DNA of 64,000 nt. Origin: Simmondsia chinensis (lineage: Eukaryota > Streptophyta > Magnoliopsida > Caryophyllales > Simmondsiaceae). The translations under genes and the position numbers were made by a program. The stretch is from contig JAGTTD010000001.1 of the NCBI GenBank assembly GCA_018398585.1, forward strand, positions 560,501 to 624,500, in the 5' to 3' direction. Within the stretch, counting starts at the first letter, position 1, and each line of letters starts with the position of its first letter. The notes under the pieces are model-generated. The model was not told the origin of the DNA. It did not search any database and saw only the letters and a program-made list of their open reading frames with translations. Below are positions 39,063 through 52,566 of the stretch, in pieces.

Positions 39063-40721
39063 ATGATTACGATAGGATTGAATGTACCATTGTTCTTGGC
39101 ACTCATCGGTTGTGACAGCACAAACCGTCTTCGACATAACAAAATTTGGCGCCAAGCCTAATGGAGATGCCACACGGGTAAGGATTTCTACTTTCAATGT
39201 AACAAAGTACGACGAACTAAAACAATGACAACAACCATGAAGCATCAAATTTGGAGGTTGAAACTTATCATTGGTTGCCAGGACACTCTGCTTCAAAGAA
39301 AATGATGTCAGGATCACTCTAAAAATTCTCACGACAAACAAAGCAATCTTGAACAAAGTTAAATCTAATCATGTTTTCATATGGTGAAAATGCAATTTCA
39401 ATGGCAGGGTATGGTAGGAGCATGGAAAGAAGCATGTGCATCAACAACCCCGAGCAAGATTGGAGTCCCTAAAGGGGCATATTTGATGGGTCCGGTTCGG
39501 TTTCTAGGTCCTTGTAAGGCCCTCATTATGGTAGAAATTTCAGGGAATTTCAAAGCTCCTTCAGACCCAGCTCAGTTTAACGGTGCAGACGCATGGTTCA
39601 CGGTAGAACGTGTTGAGGGTATAACAATCAAAGGTCTAGAGGGAGGTGCAGTCTTTGACGGTCAGGGAAAAATCGCTTGGCAACAAAATAACTGTGCTAA
39701 AACCGGCAAATTTGTCAGCCTTCCTTATGTAAGTATTTGATGAGTTTAGATAATATTAGGAAAAGAAGACAAATTAAGACTAAATATTTACACTAATGGC
39801 ATGCTAATATTTTGTTTTCTTTTCTATGAGCAGAATTTTAGGTGGAACTTCTTGACGAACGCAATCATCGATGGTGTAAGCTCTGTAGATAGCAAATTAT
39901 ATCACATGGCAGTTCTTGGGGGTAAAAATATTACCCTATCAAAGATTAAGATCAGTGCTTCACCAGAGAGTCTTAACACGGATGGTATCCATATTGCACG
40001 CTCCGAGGACGTCACAATAAGCGGCGCTGAGATTGGGACTGGTAATGACTGTGTCTCTTTTGGTGATGGTGCCAAGGGCGTTATTGTCGAGAAAGTTACA
40101 TGCGGCCCTGGGCATGGCATGAGCATTGGAAGCTTGGGCAGGTATGAGAATGAGGAGCCAATTACTGACATTACTGTCAGGCATTGTACCATGAAGAACA
40201 CAGTCAATGGAGTCAGAATCAAGACCTGGATGAACTCCTTCCCATCCGTTGCGTCAGGCTTGCATTTTGAGAATATCGAAATGGATAATGTTACCTACCC
40301 TGTCCTCATCGATCAAGAATATTGTCCCTATGGACATTGCAAAGCAAAGGTACATATACAATACAAGATCTATATTCATTTTTTGTGATCCATAAATGAA
40401 AACTTCAAAATAAGGTAAGTAATTATTCTTTTATGATGCGGGATTTTCCAGACTCCATCAAAGGTTAAGCTAAGCGACATTACTTTCAGCAACATCAAAG
40501 GCACATCAGGAAGCGCTCAGGCAGTCCAGCTAATCTGTAGCGAGGGCTTGCCATGTCAGAAAGTGCAACTTGCCGACATCAATCTGACATTCAAAGGGGC
40601 GGGCGGGGCTGTCTCTGCATGCAAAAATGTTAAGCCGCTTACCAGTGGACAGCAGAACCCACCAGCATGCACTGCTGTTGCTACACCTGCAGCTGAGGGT
40701 GGTGGTGATGCAGCAGCTTAA
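39063..40721 (+). pseudogene. Exopolygalacturonase copy 1, probably inactive
   Basis: GH28 enzyme homologous to copies 2-4. Segments: exon 1 39063-39177, exon 2 39408-39728, exon 3 39834-40349, exon 4 40452-40721. Exon 1 lacks 14 nt of the signal-peptide region compared with the other copies, so the frame from the usual ATG ends within the exon. A start at 39082 would restore the frame but gives a short N-terminus without a hydrophobic signal. The catalytic pair is GTGNDC instead of GTGDDC: one of the three conserved catalytic aspartates is Asn (codon AAT at about 40044). The other motifs (NTD, GHG, RIK) are intact. Exons 2-4 are almost identical to the other copies, whereas exon 1, intron 1 and the promoter are clearly diverged. 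Loss of both secretion signal and active-site residue points to a dead copy. Confidence 0.8.
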
Positions 40722-42588
40722 GCCTGTCTATAAGCGGTTTAAGAATCAAGCAGCAATTTTTGTTTTTATGTTTCCATTTTCTGTTGATTAAAATAAATTG
40801 GCTCATAAAAGTGCTCCAAAAGTGATTGGAGTTCGATCCATTGACTCGTATGAACGATGAGGTGAGAGTGGGAGATTTAGGTCTTTTAGTTGATATCATA
40901 TATGTATTTATTACATGATTAAGCACGTGTAAGATTACTAATAAATTTGTAATAATAAAGCTTGATCAAAGATAATGATATTTATAGCTGTCTATGTTGG
41001 TGTATTTTCAAAAAAAGCAAATATATAGTTTTGGTATATTTTGGTGAAGAGGTTTGTCTCTTTCAACAGAAACTTAAGACACTATAAAAGGCCCCTGTCA
41101 AATAAGTTGAAGGGACTTGGGAAAGCATTTGAAAAATGACTTCAAAATTATATCACTCTCTTCTCTTCTTATCTTGGAAATGCTTTCTTTCTGCCCTCTT
41201 ACTTCACTTTGTGTTTTATTTCATTATATCCCCGAGGCTATTTCAATATCGGCGAAATAAGTCTTAGAGATAGTGGTTTGCTACACGTTTTGAGGCCGTT
41301 CGACTAATTTTAGCACCCTGTTTTACAAATTTCCCTAACATTTCATTTGGTCCCTTCAACGAATTCCCTGCTAATTTTATTGCTTACAAAGAAAAATGGC
41401 ATACTTTCTCCGTAAATCCTTCCTCTCTCCCCAAAAAGAAAGATAAAAAAGTTGAAATCACTACTTTTTATGCCTTTTTTGTAATGACCAATACGATACC
41501 TAGAGCAGTCATGCTTCATTATCATTCCATTTGGTCCCTTCAATGCTCTCCCTCTGTTCTCAAGCGGGCCCGTAGGGCATGGGACGTGAAAAAGATTGGG
41601 CTAAACTATGATGGCCTTGAGTCTGACGTACATCGGGTTATTTGCTCTGTAGAAGACGAAGCCCGTGGCAGGGTTTTCCCAAAGAAGAATAAGCTTTAAA
41701 AGAAGAAGTCAGGCCGTGCTTCATTCCGCATCAGACCTTTGTTGTCATTGGTGCTCTTCGCATGGTTTTCTTGGGGCTGCCGTGAGCTGAGTATTGTTTA
41801 GAGTGTTTGTGGCAAGTGTTTCTCGTCATTCGTAAGAGTTATTGGTATTTGAGATTGTAGGCTTCTATTATGTGCTATCCTTAGAAAGATGGAGGGCGTT
41901 CTTCTTCATTGGTGCTCATTTGTTCATGTTTAAGTGTTTTTTTTTGGCTTAGTTTGGTATGGTTCTCTGACCATTTTCGTTCCCCAGGAGTTGGTGTAGG
42001 TGTGCTTTTAGGCGTCTTTAGATTTTCAGGTCTTTTATTTTGTTTTGCTTTTTCTCGCTCTTGCTGTCTTCTAGGTCTCCGCTTCGATGGATGCATCAGC
42101 TCGTACTGAGAGTTTTCTCTCTATTTATCGAAAAAATATATATAGGCTTCAATACAACCAAAGAAGAGAAAAAAATGTAACCAAAGGGGAAAAAAAAAAA
42201 AAACATTGAGCATGCCCAATGGCTAGTAGAAGCATCGAGCATGCTACCAACTTGACATTATTTCAAATGGCCACTAAACTTTGCCTATGGTTTCAGTCTC
42301 AAATACACTTGGTCTCCAACTTGAATCTCTCTTTTTGAACGTCTTTTATCCGCATTTTGTTTCATTCTCGCTTAAGTTATCTTCGAGTTACACCTAAGTA
42401 TTGCTACTACCATTCATTATTTACCAAAAGAAAGCATCCACTGGCCTCGTTAAGAGTGTTCATTTCATCACTAAAATCAAACGTAGGAGCATCATAGCCA
42501 TACAAAGCAAAGAAAGGAGTGCATTTGAGTGATGAGTGAAATGATGTGCTATTACTAATATTCAGCCAAATGAAGCTAATAACACCAC

Positions 42589-43050
42589 TTATTGACCATC
42601 TGTTAAAGGATGGTAGCTAGAACTCAAATCGAAACAAGTACTTGAATGCCCAAGGAATTCTTTACAGGCATTGCTTGTAAATATCTTATCCCCATTTGAT
42701 GCCGTGCTTTGAGGCACGCCATCGAGCTTACTTTGCAACAAATTGGGTATGTAAAGAAATGAGCAAGACTTAGAAATGAACATATTTAGAAAATCTATCA
42801 ATTATCATCCAAATAACATCTTTCTCGTTTGATTTACGGAAGGCACGAGCAGGGGCTATAAACGTCTAGGAAGAGCTGCATATTTAGATTTATTCCTTTG
42901 ATAAATATTGCACTCTTGCACAAACTTTTTAATCGATCCCTTAATACCTTGTCAGTAAAAGTATTGCTTAACTCGTTTATGTGTAGTGCCAGAGGCACCA
43001 AAATGGCCTCCTAAAGTAGAAGAATGAGCCTTTTCTAACAATTTCTTTTT
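42589..43050 (-). pseudogene. Ty3/gypsy integrase relic in repeat unit 1
   Basis: Minus-strand translation gives the H2C2 region (EKAHSSTLGGHFGASGTT, KRVKQYFY, FVQECNIYQRNKS), in which the second Cys is Tyr. After a gap it gives part of the integrase core (DGVPQSTASNGDKIFTSN, SSSYHPLTDGQ). Stops interrupt it and no LTRs are evident. It predates the tandem amplification, because each unit has the same relic. Confidence 0.75.
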
Positions 43051-43688
43051 CATAAACTAATCCTATTGTGCAGGGAATGACTCGAGTAAGAAGATGGGTT
43101 AGTCATTAAAGTCGTGATGGATTCCTATACTTCTCCATCACGTACGTAGCTATTAACCACTTTTAAATACAATTTGTTCTAGATTTAAGATTGCGTTTAC
43201 ATAACTTTAGTTTAATTAAAGGATTTCGGTAATGTTCGCGTACTTTTGTTTTCTTGCCCATGATTGAGTGAGATTATAATAGAGAGTCCGATTAATAAAA
43301 GTTGATAGTTTAGGTGAATAATTTTATAAAAAAAAAAAAGAGGGAGTCATTTTAATTATGAACATAAAAGCTAACACTTAGAATATAAAAAATTTTCAAA
43401 TTAATCATACGTCCACGTGATGAGCTGGTATCTCACCTACTTATTATACGAAAAAGAAGTGCGCAAGAGTTACTAAATTATAAAAAAATAATATCAAATT
43501 AATTAATTTTTTTTCATAAGCTTTATTGGTGAATAATATTAGAAAAATATGCTAAAACCAATAAAAATTGACATTTAATAAGTCCAATTATTCTCCAAAA
43601 TTAATGGTGAAAAATAGAACTCCAACATTAGAATTTTTCCTAAAATTAGTAAAGTAGATACTAGTGGTGTCAAATTTATTAAGGAGAC

Positions 43689-43697
43689 TATATATAT
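43689..43697 (+). promoter_or_regulatory. TATA box of polygalacturonase copy 2
   Basis: TATATATAT lies 103 nt before the start codon; the same spacing occurs at 48446-48454 (copy 3) and 53204-53212 (copy 4). The upstream in-frame ATG overlaps this box, which argues against its use as a start. Confidence 0.6.
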
Positions 43698-43791
43698 GGC
43701 ATTTGAGAATAAGAAAGCAAGCAACAAGTTCATCATTCTTATTCACATCACAAATAAATTTGAAAAACGAAAAAAAAATCACCTTGCAAAA

Positions 43792-45482
43792 ATGGCGATA
43801 AGATTGAATGTATCATTGTTCTTGGCCCTCTTCTGTGTGTTCATATCGGTTGTTGCAGCTCAAACCGTCTTCGACATAACAAAACTTGGTGCCAAACCTA
43901 ACGGAGACGCCACACAGGTAGGGATGTTCTAGTTTAGATATAACAAAGTATAATGAACTAAAACAACGACAATAGCCATGAAACATAAGGTTTGGTGTTC
44001 GAATTTTGTCATTAAATGATGTCGATTCCTTGTGCTATCCACCAATCTTTTTGGATTAGCTTATCGTGTTCCATGTAAGGTAGCTTGGAAACATATTTCG
44101 ATAATTCTTTGGAGATAAACAAAATCTAAATATGTGTTTTGATAGTGAAAATGCAATTTCAATGGTAGGGCATGGTAGGAGCATGGAAAGAAGCATGTGC
44201 GTCAACAACCCCGAGCAAGATTGTAGTCCCTAAAGGGGCATATTTGATGGGTCCGGTTCGGTTTCTAGGTCCTTGTAAGGCCCCCATTATGGTAGAAATT
44301 TCAGGGAATTTCAAAGCTCCTTCAGACCCAGCTCAGTTTAACGGTGCAGACGCATGGTTCACGGTAGAACGTGTTGAGGGTATAACAATCAAAGGTCTGG
44401 AGGGAGGTGCAGTCTTTGACGGTCAGGGAAAAATCGCTTGGCAACAAAATAACTGTGCTCAAACCGGCAAATTTGTCAGCCTTCCTTATGTAAGTGTTTG
44501 ATGAGTTTAGATAATATTAGGAAAAGAAGACAAATTAAGACTAAATATTCACACTAATGGCATGCTAATTTTTTGTTTTCTTTTCTATGAGCAGAATTTT
44601 AGGTGGAACTTCTTGACAAACGCAATCATCGATGGTGTAAGCTCTGTAGATAGCAAATTATATCACATGGCAGTTCTTGGGGGTAAAAATATTACCCTAT
44701 CAAATATTAAGATCAGTGCTTCACCAGAGAGTCTGAACACGGATGGTATCCATATTGCACGCTCCGAGGACGTCACAATAAGCGGCGCTGAGATTGGGAC
44801 TGGTGATGACTGTGTCTCTTTTGGTGATGGTGCCAAGGGCGTTATTGTCGAGAAAGTTACATGCGGCCCTGGGCATGGCATGAGCATTGGAAGCTTGGGC
44901 AGGTATGAGAATGAGGAGCCAATTACTGACATTACTGTCAGGCATTGTACCATGAAGAACACAGTCAATGGAGTCAGAATCAAGACCTGGATGAACTCCT
45001 TCCCATCCGTTGCGTCAGGCTTGCATTTTGAGAATATCGAAATGGATAATGTTACCTACCCTGTCCTCATCGATCAAGAATATTGTCCCTATGGACATTG
45101 CAAAGCAAAGGTACATATACAATACAAGATCTATATTCATTTTTTGTGATCCATAAATGAAAACTTCAAAATAAGGTAAGTAATTATTCTTTTATGATGC
45201 GGGATTTTCCAGACTCCATCAAAGGTTAAGCTAAGCGACATTACTTTCAGCAACATCAAAGGCACATCAGGAAGCGCTCAGGCAGTCCAGCTAATCTGTA
45301 GCGAGGGCTTGCCATGTCAGAAAGTGCAACTTGCCGACATCAATCTGACATTCAAAGGGGCGGGCGGGGCTGTCTCTGCATGCAAAAATGTTAAGCCGCT
45401 TACCAGTGGACAGCAGAACCCACCAGCATGCACTGCTGTTGCTACACCTGCAGCTGAGGGTGGTGGTGATGCAGCAGCTTAA
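43792..45482 (+). CDS. Exopolygalacturonase copy 2 (GH28, pollen type)
   Basis: Secreted pectin-degrading enzyme that removes galacturonate from the non-reducing end of homogalacturonan; relatives act mainly in pollen. Exons 43792-43917, 44169-44489, 44595-45110 and 45213-45482 total 1233 nt and 410 residues. A signal peptide ([17 protein letters not shown]) precedes the mature start [18 protein letters not shown]28 motifs are complete: NTD at 197-199, DD at 220-221 in GTGDDC, GHG at 242-244 and RIK at 277-279. The cysteine-containing C-terminus ends with an Ala/Gly-rich tail. No defect is seen. Confidence 0.93.
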
Positions 45483-47347
45483 GCCTGTCTATAAGCGGTT
45501 TAAGAATCAAGCAGCAATTTTTGTTTTTATGTTTCCATTTTCTGTTGATTAAAATAAATTGGCTCATAAAAGTGCTCCAAAAGTGATTGGAGTTCGATCC
45601 ATTGACTCGTATGAACGATGAGGTGAGAGTGGGAGATTTAGGTCTTTTAGTTGATATCATATATGTATTTATTACATGATTAAGCACGTGTAAGATTACT
45701 AATAAATTTGTAATAATAAAGCTTGATCAAAGATAATGATATTTATAGCTGTCTATGTTGGTGTATTTTCAAAAAAAGCAAATATATAGTTTTGGTATAT
45801 TTTGGTGAAGAGGTTTGTCTCTTTCAACAGAAACTTAAGACACTATAAAAGGCCCCTGTCAAATAAGTTGAAGGGACTTGGGAAAGCATTTGAAAAATGA
45901 CTTCAAAATTATATCACTCTCTTCTCTTCTTATCTTGGAAATGCTTTCTTTCTGCCCTCTTACTTCACTTTGTGTTTTATTTCATTATATCCCCGAGGCT
46001 ATTTCAATATCGGCGAAATAAGTCTTAGAGATAGTGGTTTGCTACACGTTTTGAGGCCGTTCGACTAATTTTAGCACCCTGTTTTACAAATTTCCCTAAC
46101 ATTTCATTTGGTCCCTTCAACGAATTCCCTGCTAATTTTATTGCTTACAAAGAAAAATGGCATACTTTCTCCGTAAATCCTTCCTCTCTCCCCAAAAAGA
46201 AAGATAAAAAAGTTGAAATCACTACTTTTTATGCCTTTTTTGTAATGACCAATACGATACCTAGAGCAGTCATGCTTCATTATCATTCCATTTGGTCCCT
46301 TCAATGCTCTCCCTCTGTTCTCAAGCGGGCCCGTAGGGCATGGGACGTGAAAAAGATTGGGCTAAACTATGATGGCCTTGAGTCTGACGTACATCGGGTT
46401 ATTTGCTCTGTAGAAGACGAAGCCCGTGGCAGGGTTTTCCCAAAGAAGAATAAGCTTTAAAAGAAGAAGTCAGGCCGTGCTTCATTCCGCATCAGACCTT
46501 TGTTGTCATTGGTGCTCTTCGCATGGTTTTCTTGGGGCTGCCGTGAGCTGAGTATTGTTTAGAGTGTTTGTGGCAAGTGTTTCTCGTCATTCGTAAGAGT
46601 TATTGGTATTTGAGATTGTAGGCTTCTATTATGTGCTATCCTTAGAAAGATGGAGGGCGTTCTTCTTCATTGGTGCTCATTTGTTCATGTTTAAGTGTTT
46701 TTTTTTGGCTTAGTTTGGTATGGTTCTCTGACCATTTTCGTTCCCCAGGAGTTGGTGTAGGTGTGCTTTTAGGCGTCTTTAGATTTTCAGGTCTTTTATT
46801 TTGTTTTGCTTTTTCTCGCTCTTGCTGTCTTCTAGGTCTCCGCTTCGATGGATGCATCAGCTCGTACTGAGAGTTTTCTCTCTATTTATCGAAAAAATAT
46901 ATATAGGCTTCAATACAACCAAAGAAGAGAAAAAAATGTAACCAAAGGGGAAAAAAAAAAAACATTGAGCATGCCCAATGGCTAGTAGAAGCATCGAGCA
47001 TGCTACCAACTTGACATTATTTCAAATGGCCACTAAACTTTGCCTATGGTTTCAGTCTCAAATACACTTGGTCTCCAACTTGAATCTCTCTTTTTGAACG
47101 TCTTTTATCCGCATTTTGTTTCATTCTCGCTTAAGTTATCTTCGAGTTACACCTAAGTATTGCTACTACCATTCATTATTTACCAAAAGAAAGCATCCAC
47201 TGGCCTCGTTAAGAGTGTTCATTTCATCACTAAAATCAAACGTAGGAGCATCATAGCCATACAAAGCAAAGAAAGGAGTGCATTTGAGTGATGAGTGAAA
47301 TGATGTGCTATTACTAATATTCAGCCAAATGAAGCTAATAACACCAC

Positions 47348-47807
47348 TTATTGACCATCTGTTAAAGGATGGTAGCTAGAACTCAAATCGAAACAAGTAC
47401 TTGAATGCCCAAGGAATTCTTTACAGGCATTGCTTGTAAATATCTTATCCCCATTTGATGCCGTGCTTTGAGGCACGCCATCGAGCTTACTTTGCAACAA
47501 ATTGGGTATGTAAAGAAATGAGCAAGACTTAGAAATGAACATATTTAGAAAATCTATCAATTATCATCCAAATAACATCTTTCTCGTTTGATTTACGGAA
47601 GGCACGAGCAGGGGCTATAAACGTCTAGGAAGAGCTGCATATTTAGATTTATTCCTTTGATAAATATTGCACTCTTGCACAAACTTTTTAATCGATCCCT
47701 TAATACCTTGTCAGTAAAAGTATTGCTTAACTCGTTTATGTGTAGTGCCAGAGGCACCAAAATGGCCTCCTAAAGTAGAAGAATGAGCCTTTTCTAACAA
47801 TTTCTTT
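47348..47807 (-). pseudogene. Ty3/gypsy integrase relic in repeat unit 2
   Basis: Same relic as at 42589-43050, with the same stops and the same core motifs, carried along by the tandem duplication. Confidence 0.75.
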
Positions 47808-48548
47808 TTCATAAACTAATCCTATTGTGCAGGGAATGACTCGAGTAAGAAGATGGGTTAGTCATTAAAGTCGTGATGGATTCCTATACTTCTCCATCAC
47901 GTACGTAGCTATTAACCACTTTTAAATACAATTTGTTCTAGATTTAAGATTGCGTTTACATAACTTTAGTTTAATTAAAGGCTTTCGGTAATGTTCGCGT
48001 ACTTTTGTTTTCTTGCCCATGATTGAGTGAGATTATAATAGAGAGTCCGATTAATAAAAGTTGATAGTTTAGGTGAATAATTTTATAAAAAAAAAAGAGG
48101 GAATCATTTTAATTATGAACATAAAAGGTAACACTTAGAATATAAAAAATTTTCAAATTAATCATACGTCCACGTGATGAGCTGGTATCTCACCTACTTA
48201 TTATACGAAAAAGAAGTGCGCAAGAGTTACTAAATTATAAAAAAATAATATCAAATTAATTAATTTTTTTTCATAAGCTTTATGGGTGAATAATATTAGA
48301 AAAATATGCTAAAACCAATAAAAATTGACATTTAATAAGTCCAATTATTCTCCAAAATTAATGGTGAAAAATAGAACTCCAATATTAGAATTTTCCCTAA
48401 AATTAGTAAAGTAGATACTAGTGGTGTCAACTTTATTAAGGAGACTATATATATGGCATTTGAGAATAAGAAAGCAAGCAACAAGTTCATCATTCTTATT
48501 CACATCACAAATAAATTTGAAAAACGAAAAAAAAATCACCTTGCAAAA

Positions 48549-50239
48549 ATGGCGATAAGATTGAATGTATCATTGTTCTTGGCCCTCTTCTGTGTGTTCA
48601 TATCGGTTGTTGCAGCTCAAACCGTCTTCGACATAACAAAACTTGGTGCCAAACCTAACGGAGACGCCACACAGGTAGGGATGTTCCAGTTTAGATATAA
48701 CAAAGTATAATGAACTAAAACAACGACAATAGCCATGAAACATAAGGTTTGGTGTTCGAATTTTGTCATTAAATGATGTCGATTCCTTGTGCTATCCACC
48801 AATCTTTTTGGATTAGCTTATCGTGTTCCATGTAAGGTAGCTTGGAAACATATTTCGATAATTCTTAGGAGATAAACAAAATCTAAATATGTGTTTTGAT
48901 AGTGAAAATGCAATTTCAATGGTAGGGCATGGTAGGAGCATGGAAAGAAGCATGTGCATCAACAACCCCGAGCAAGATTGTAGTCCCCAAAGGGGCATAT
49001 TTGATGGGTCCGGTTCGGTTTCTAGGTCCTTGTAAGGCCCCCATTACGGTAGAAATTTCAGGGAATTTCAAAGCTCCTTCAGACCCAGCTCAGTTTAACG
49101 GTGCAGACGCATGGGTCACGGTAGAACGTGTTGAGGGTATAACAATCATAGGTCTGGAGGGAGGTGCAGTCTTTGACGGTCAGGGAAAAATCGCTTGGCA
49201 ACAAAATAACTGTGCTCAAACCGGCAAATTTGTCAGCCTTCCTTATGTAAGTATTTGATGAGTTTAGATAATATTAGGAAAAGAAGACAAATTAAGACTA
49301 AATATTTACACTAAAGGCATGCTAATATTTTGTTTTCTTTTCTATGAGCAGAATTTTAGGTGGAACTTCTTGACGAACGCAATCATCGATGGTGTAAGCT
49401 CTGTAGATAGCAAATTATATCACATGGCAGTTCTTGGGGGTAAAAATATTACCCTATCAAAGATTAAGATCAGTGCTTCACCAGAGAGTCTCAACACGGA
49501 TGGTATTCATATTGCACGCTCTGAGGACGTCACAATAAGCGGCGCTGAGATTGGGACTGGTGATGACTGTGTCTCTTTTGGTGATGGTGCCAAGGGCGTT
49601 ATTGTCGAGAAAGTTACATGTGGCCCTGGGCATGGCATGAGCATTGGAAGCTTGGGCAGGTATGAGAATGAGGAGCCAATTACTGACATTACTGTCAGGC
49701 ATTGTACCATGAAGAACACAGTCAATGGAGTCAGAATCAAGACCTGGATGAACTCCTTCCCAGCCGTTGCGTCAGGCTTGCATTTTGAGAATATCGAAAT
49801 GGATAATGTTACCTACCCTGTCCTCATCGATCAAGAATATTGTCCCTATGGACATTGCAAAGCAAAGGTACATATACAATACAAGATCTATATTCATTTT
49901 TTGTGATCCATAAATGAAAACTTCAAAATAAGATAAGTGATTATTCTTTTATGATGTGGGATTTTTCAGACTCCATCAAAGGTTAAGCTTAGCGACATTA
50001 CTTTCAGCAACATCAAAGGCACATCAGGAAGCGCTCAGGCAGTCCAGCTAATCTGTAGCGAGGGCTTGCCATGTCAGAAAGTGCAACTTGCCGACATCAA
50101 TCTGACATTCAAAGGGGCGGGCGGGGCTGTCTCTGCATGCAAAAATGTTAAGCCGCTTACCAGTGGACAGCAGAACCCACCAGCATGCACTGCTGTTGCT
50201 ACACCTGCAGCTGAGGGTGGTGGTGATGCAGCAGCTTAA
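48549..50239 (+). CDS. Exopolygalacturonase copy 3 (GH28, pollen type)
   Basis: Exons 48549-48674, 48926-49246, 49352-49867 and 49970-50239 give 410 residues with signal peptide and all four GH28 motifs intact. Compared with copy 2 it has a few substitutions in exon 2 ([10 protein letters not shown] and TIIGLEGG instead of [10 protein letters not shown] and [15 protein letters not shown] instead of IMVEISG) and Ala for Ser in NSFPAVASG. These sit away from the catalytic residues. TATA box at 48446-48454. It is presumably expressed with the other copies. Confidence 0.92.
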
Positions 50240-52105
50240 GCCTGTCTATGAGCGGTTTAAGAATCAAGCAGCAATTTTTGTTTTTATGTTTCCATTTTCT
50301 GTTGATTAAAATAAATTGGCTTATAAAAGTCTCCAAAAGTGATTGGAGTTCGATCCATTGACTCGTATGAACGATGAGGTGAGAGTGGGAGATTTAGGTC
50401 TTTTAGTTGATATCATATATGTATTTATTACATGATTAAGCACGTGTAAGATTACTAATAAATTTGTAATAATAAAGCTTGATCAAAGATAATGATATTT
50501 ATAGCTGTCTATGTTGGTGTATTTTCAAAAAAATCAAATATATAGTTTTGGTATATTTTGGTGAAGAGGTTTGTCTCTTTCAACAGACACTTGAGACACT
50601 ATATAAGGCCCCTGTCAAATAAGTTGAAGGGACTTGGGAAAGCATTTGAAAAATGACTTCAAAATTATATCACTCTCTTCTCTTCTTATCTTGGAAATGC
50701 TGTCTTTCTACCCTCTTACTTCACTTTGTGTTTTATTTCATTATATTCCCGAGGCTATTTCAATATCGGCGAAATAAGTTTTAAAGATAGTGGTTTGCTA
50801 CACGTTTTGAGGCCGTTCGACTAATTTTAGCACCCTGTTTTACAAATTTCCCTAACATTTCATTTGGTCCCCTCAACGAATTCCCTGCTAATTTTATTGC
50901 TTACAAAGAAAAATGGCATACTTTCTCCGTAAATCCTTCCTCTCTCCCCAAAAAGAAAGATAGAAAAGTTGAAATCACTACTTTTTAAGCCTTTTTTGTA
51001 ATGACCAATACGATGCCTAGAGCGGTCATGCTTCATTATCATTCCATTTGTTCCCTTCAATGCTCTCCCTCTGTTCTCAAGCGGGCCCGTAGGGCATGGG
51101 ACATGTGAAAAAGATTGGGCTAAACTATGATGGCCTTGAGTCTGACGTACATCGGGTTATTTGCTCTGTTGAAGACGAAGCCCGTGGCAGGGTTTTCCAA
51201 AGAAGAAGAAGCTTTAAAAGAAGAAGTCAGGCCGTGCTTCATTCCACATCAGACCTTTGTTGTCATTGGTGCTCTTCGCGTGTTTTTCTTGGGGCTGCCG
51301 TGAGCTGAGTATTGTTTAGAGTGTTTGTGGCAAGTGTTTCTCGTCATTCGTAAGAGTTATTGGTGTTTGAGATTGTAGGCTTCTATTATGTGCTATCCTT
51401 AGAATGATGGAGGGAGTTCTTCTTCATTGGTGCTCGTTTGTTCATGTTTAAGTGTTTTTTTTGGCTTAGATTGGTATGGTTCTCTGACCATTTTCGTTCC
51501 CCAGGAGTTGGTGTAGGTGTGTTTTTAGGCGTCTTTAGATTTTCAGGTCTTTTATTTTGTTTTGCTTTTTCCCGCTCTTGCTGTCTTCTAGGTCTCCGCT
51601 TCGATGGATGCGTCAGCTCGTACTGAGAGTTTTCTCTCTATTTATCGAAAAAATATATATAGGCTTCAATACAACCAAAGAAGAGAAAAAAATGTAACAA
51701 AAGGGGAAAAAAAAAAAAAACATTGAGCATGCCCAATGGCTAGTAGAAGCATCGAGCATGCTCCCAACTTGACATTATTTCAAATGGCCATTAAACTTTG
51801 CCTATGGTTTCAGTCTCAAATACACTTGGTCTCCAACTTGAATCTTTCTTTTTGAACGTCTTTTATCCGCATTTTGTTTCATTCTCGCTTAAGTTATCTC
51901 CGAGTTCCACCTAAGTATTGCTAGTACCATTCATTATTTACCAAAAGAAAGCATCCACTGGCCTCGTTAAGAGTTTTCATTTCATCACTAAAATCAAACG
52001 TAGGAGCATCATAGCCATACAAAGCAAAGAAAGAAGTGCATTTGAGTGATGAGTGAAATGATGTGCTATTACTAAAATTCAGCCAAATGAAGCTAATAAC
52101 ACCAC

Positions 52106-52566
52106 TTATTGACCATCTGTTAAAGGATGGTAGCTAGAACTCAAATCGAAACAAGTACTTGAATGCCCAAGGAATTCTTTACAGGCATTGCTTGTAAATA
52201 TCTTATCCCCATTTGATGCCGTGCTTTGAGGCACGCCATCGAGCTTACTTAGCAACAAATTGGGTATGTAAAGAAATGAGCAAGACTTAGAAATGAACAT
52301 ATTTAGAAAATCTATCAATTATCATCCAAATAACATCTTTCTCGTTTGATTTACGGAAGGCACGAGGAGGGGCTATAAACGTCTAGGAAGAGCTGCATAT
52401 TTAGATTTATTCCTTTGATAAATATTGCACTCTTGCACAAACTTTTTAATCGATCCCTTAATACCTTGTCAGTAAAAGTATTGCTTAACTCGTTTATGTG
52501 TAGTACCAGAGGCATCAAAATGGCCTCCTAAAGTAGAAGAATGAGCCTTTTCTAACAATTTCATTT
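52106..52566 (-). pseudogene. Ty3/gypsy integrase relic in repeat unit 3
   Basis: Same relic as in the other two units, with slight extra divergence (for example NLLLSKLDGVP). Confidence 0.72.

Noticed and set aside
39902..40222. Minus-strand ORFs of 106-128 residues across polygalacturonase exon 3
   Set aside because: They are antisense shadows of the conserved exon, repeated in every copy for that reason.
41343..42109. Recurrent 60-70-residue ORFs in the polygalacturonase spacers
   Set aside because: They recur only because the spacer is tandemly duplicated. They show no recognisable domain, and substitutions between units do not favour silent sites by inspection.
43696..43791. Upstream in-frame ATG of polygalacturonase copies (MAFENKK...)
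   Set aside because: This ATG overlaps the TATA box and precedes a basic, hydrophilic stretch. The next Met is followed directly by a normal signal peptide.
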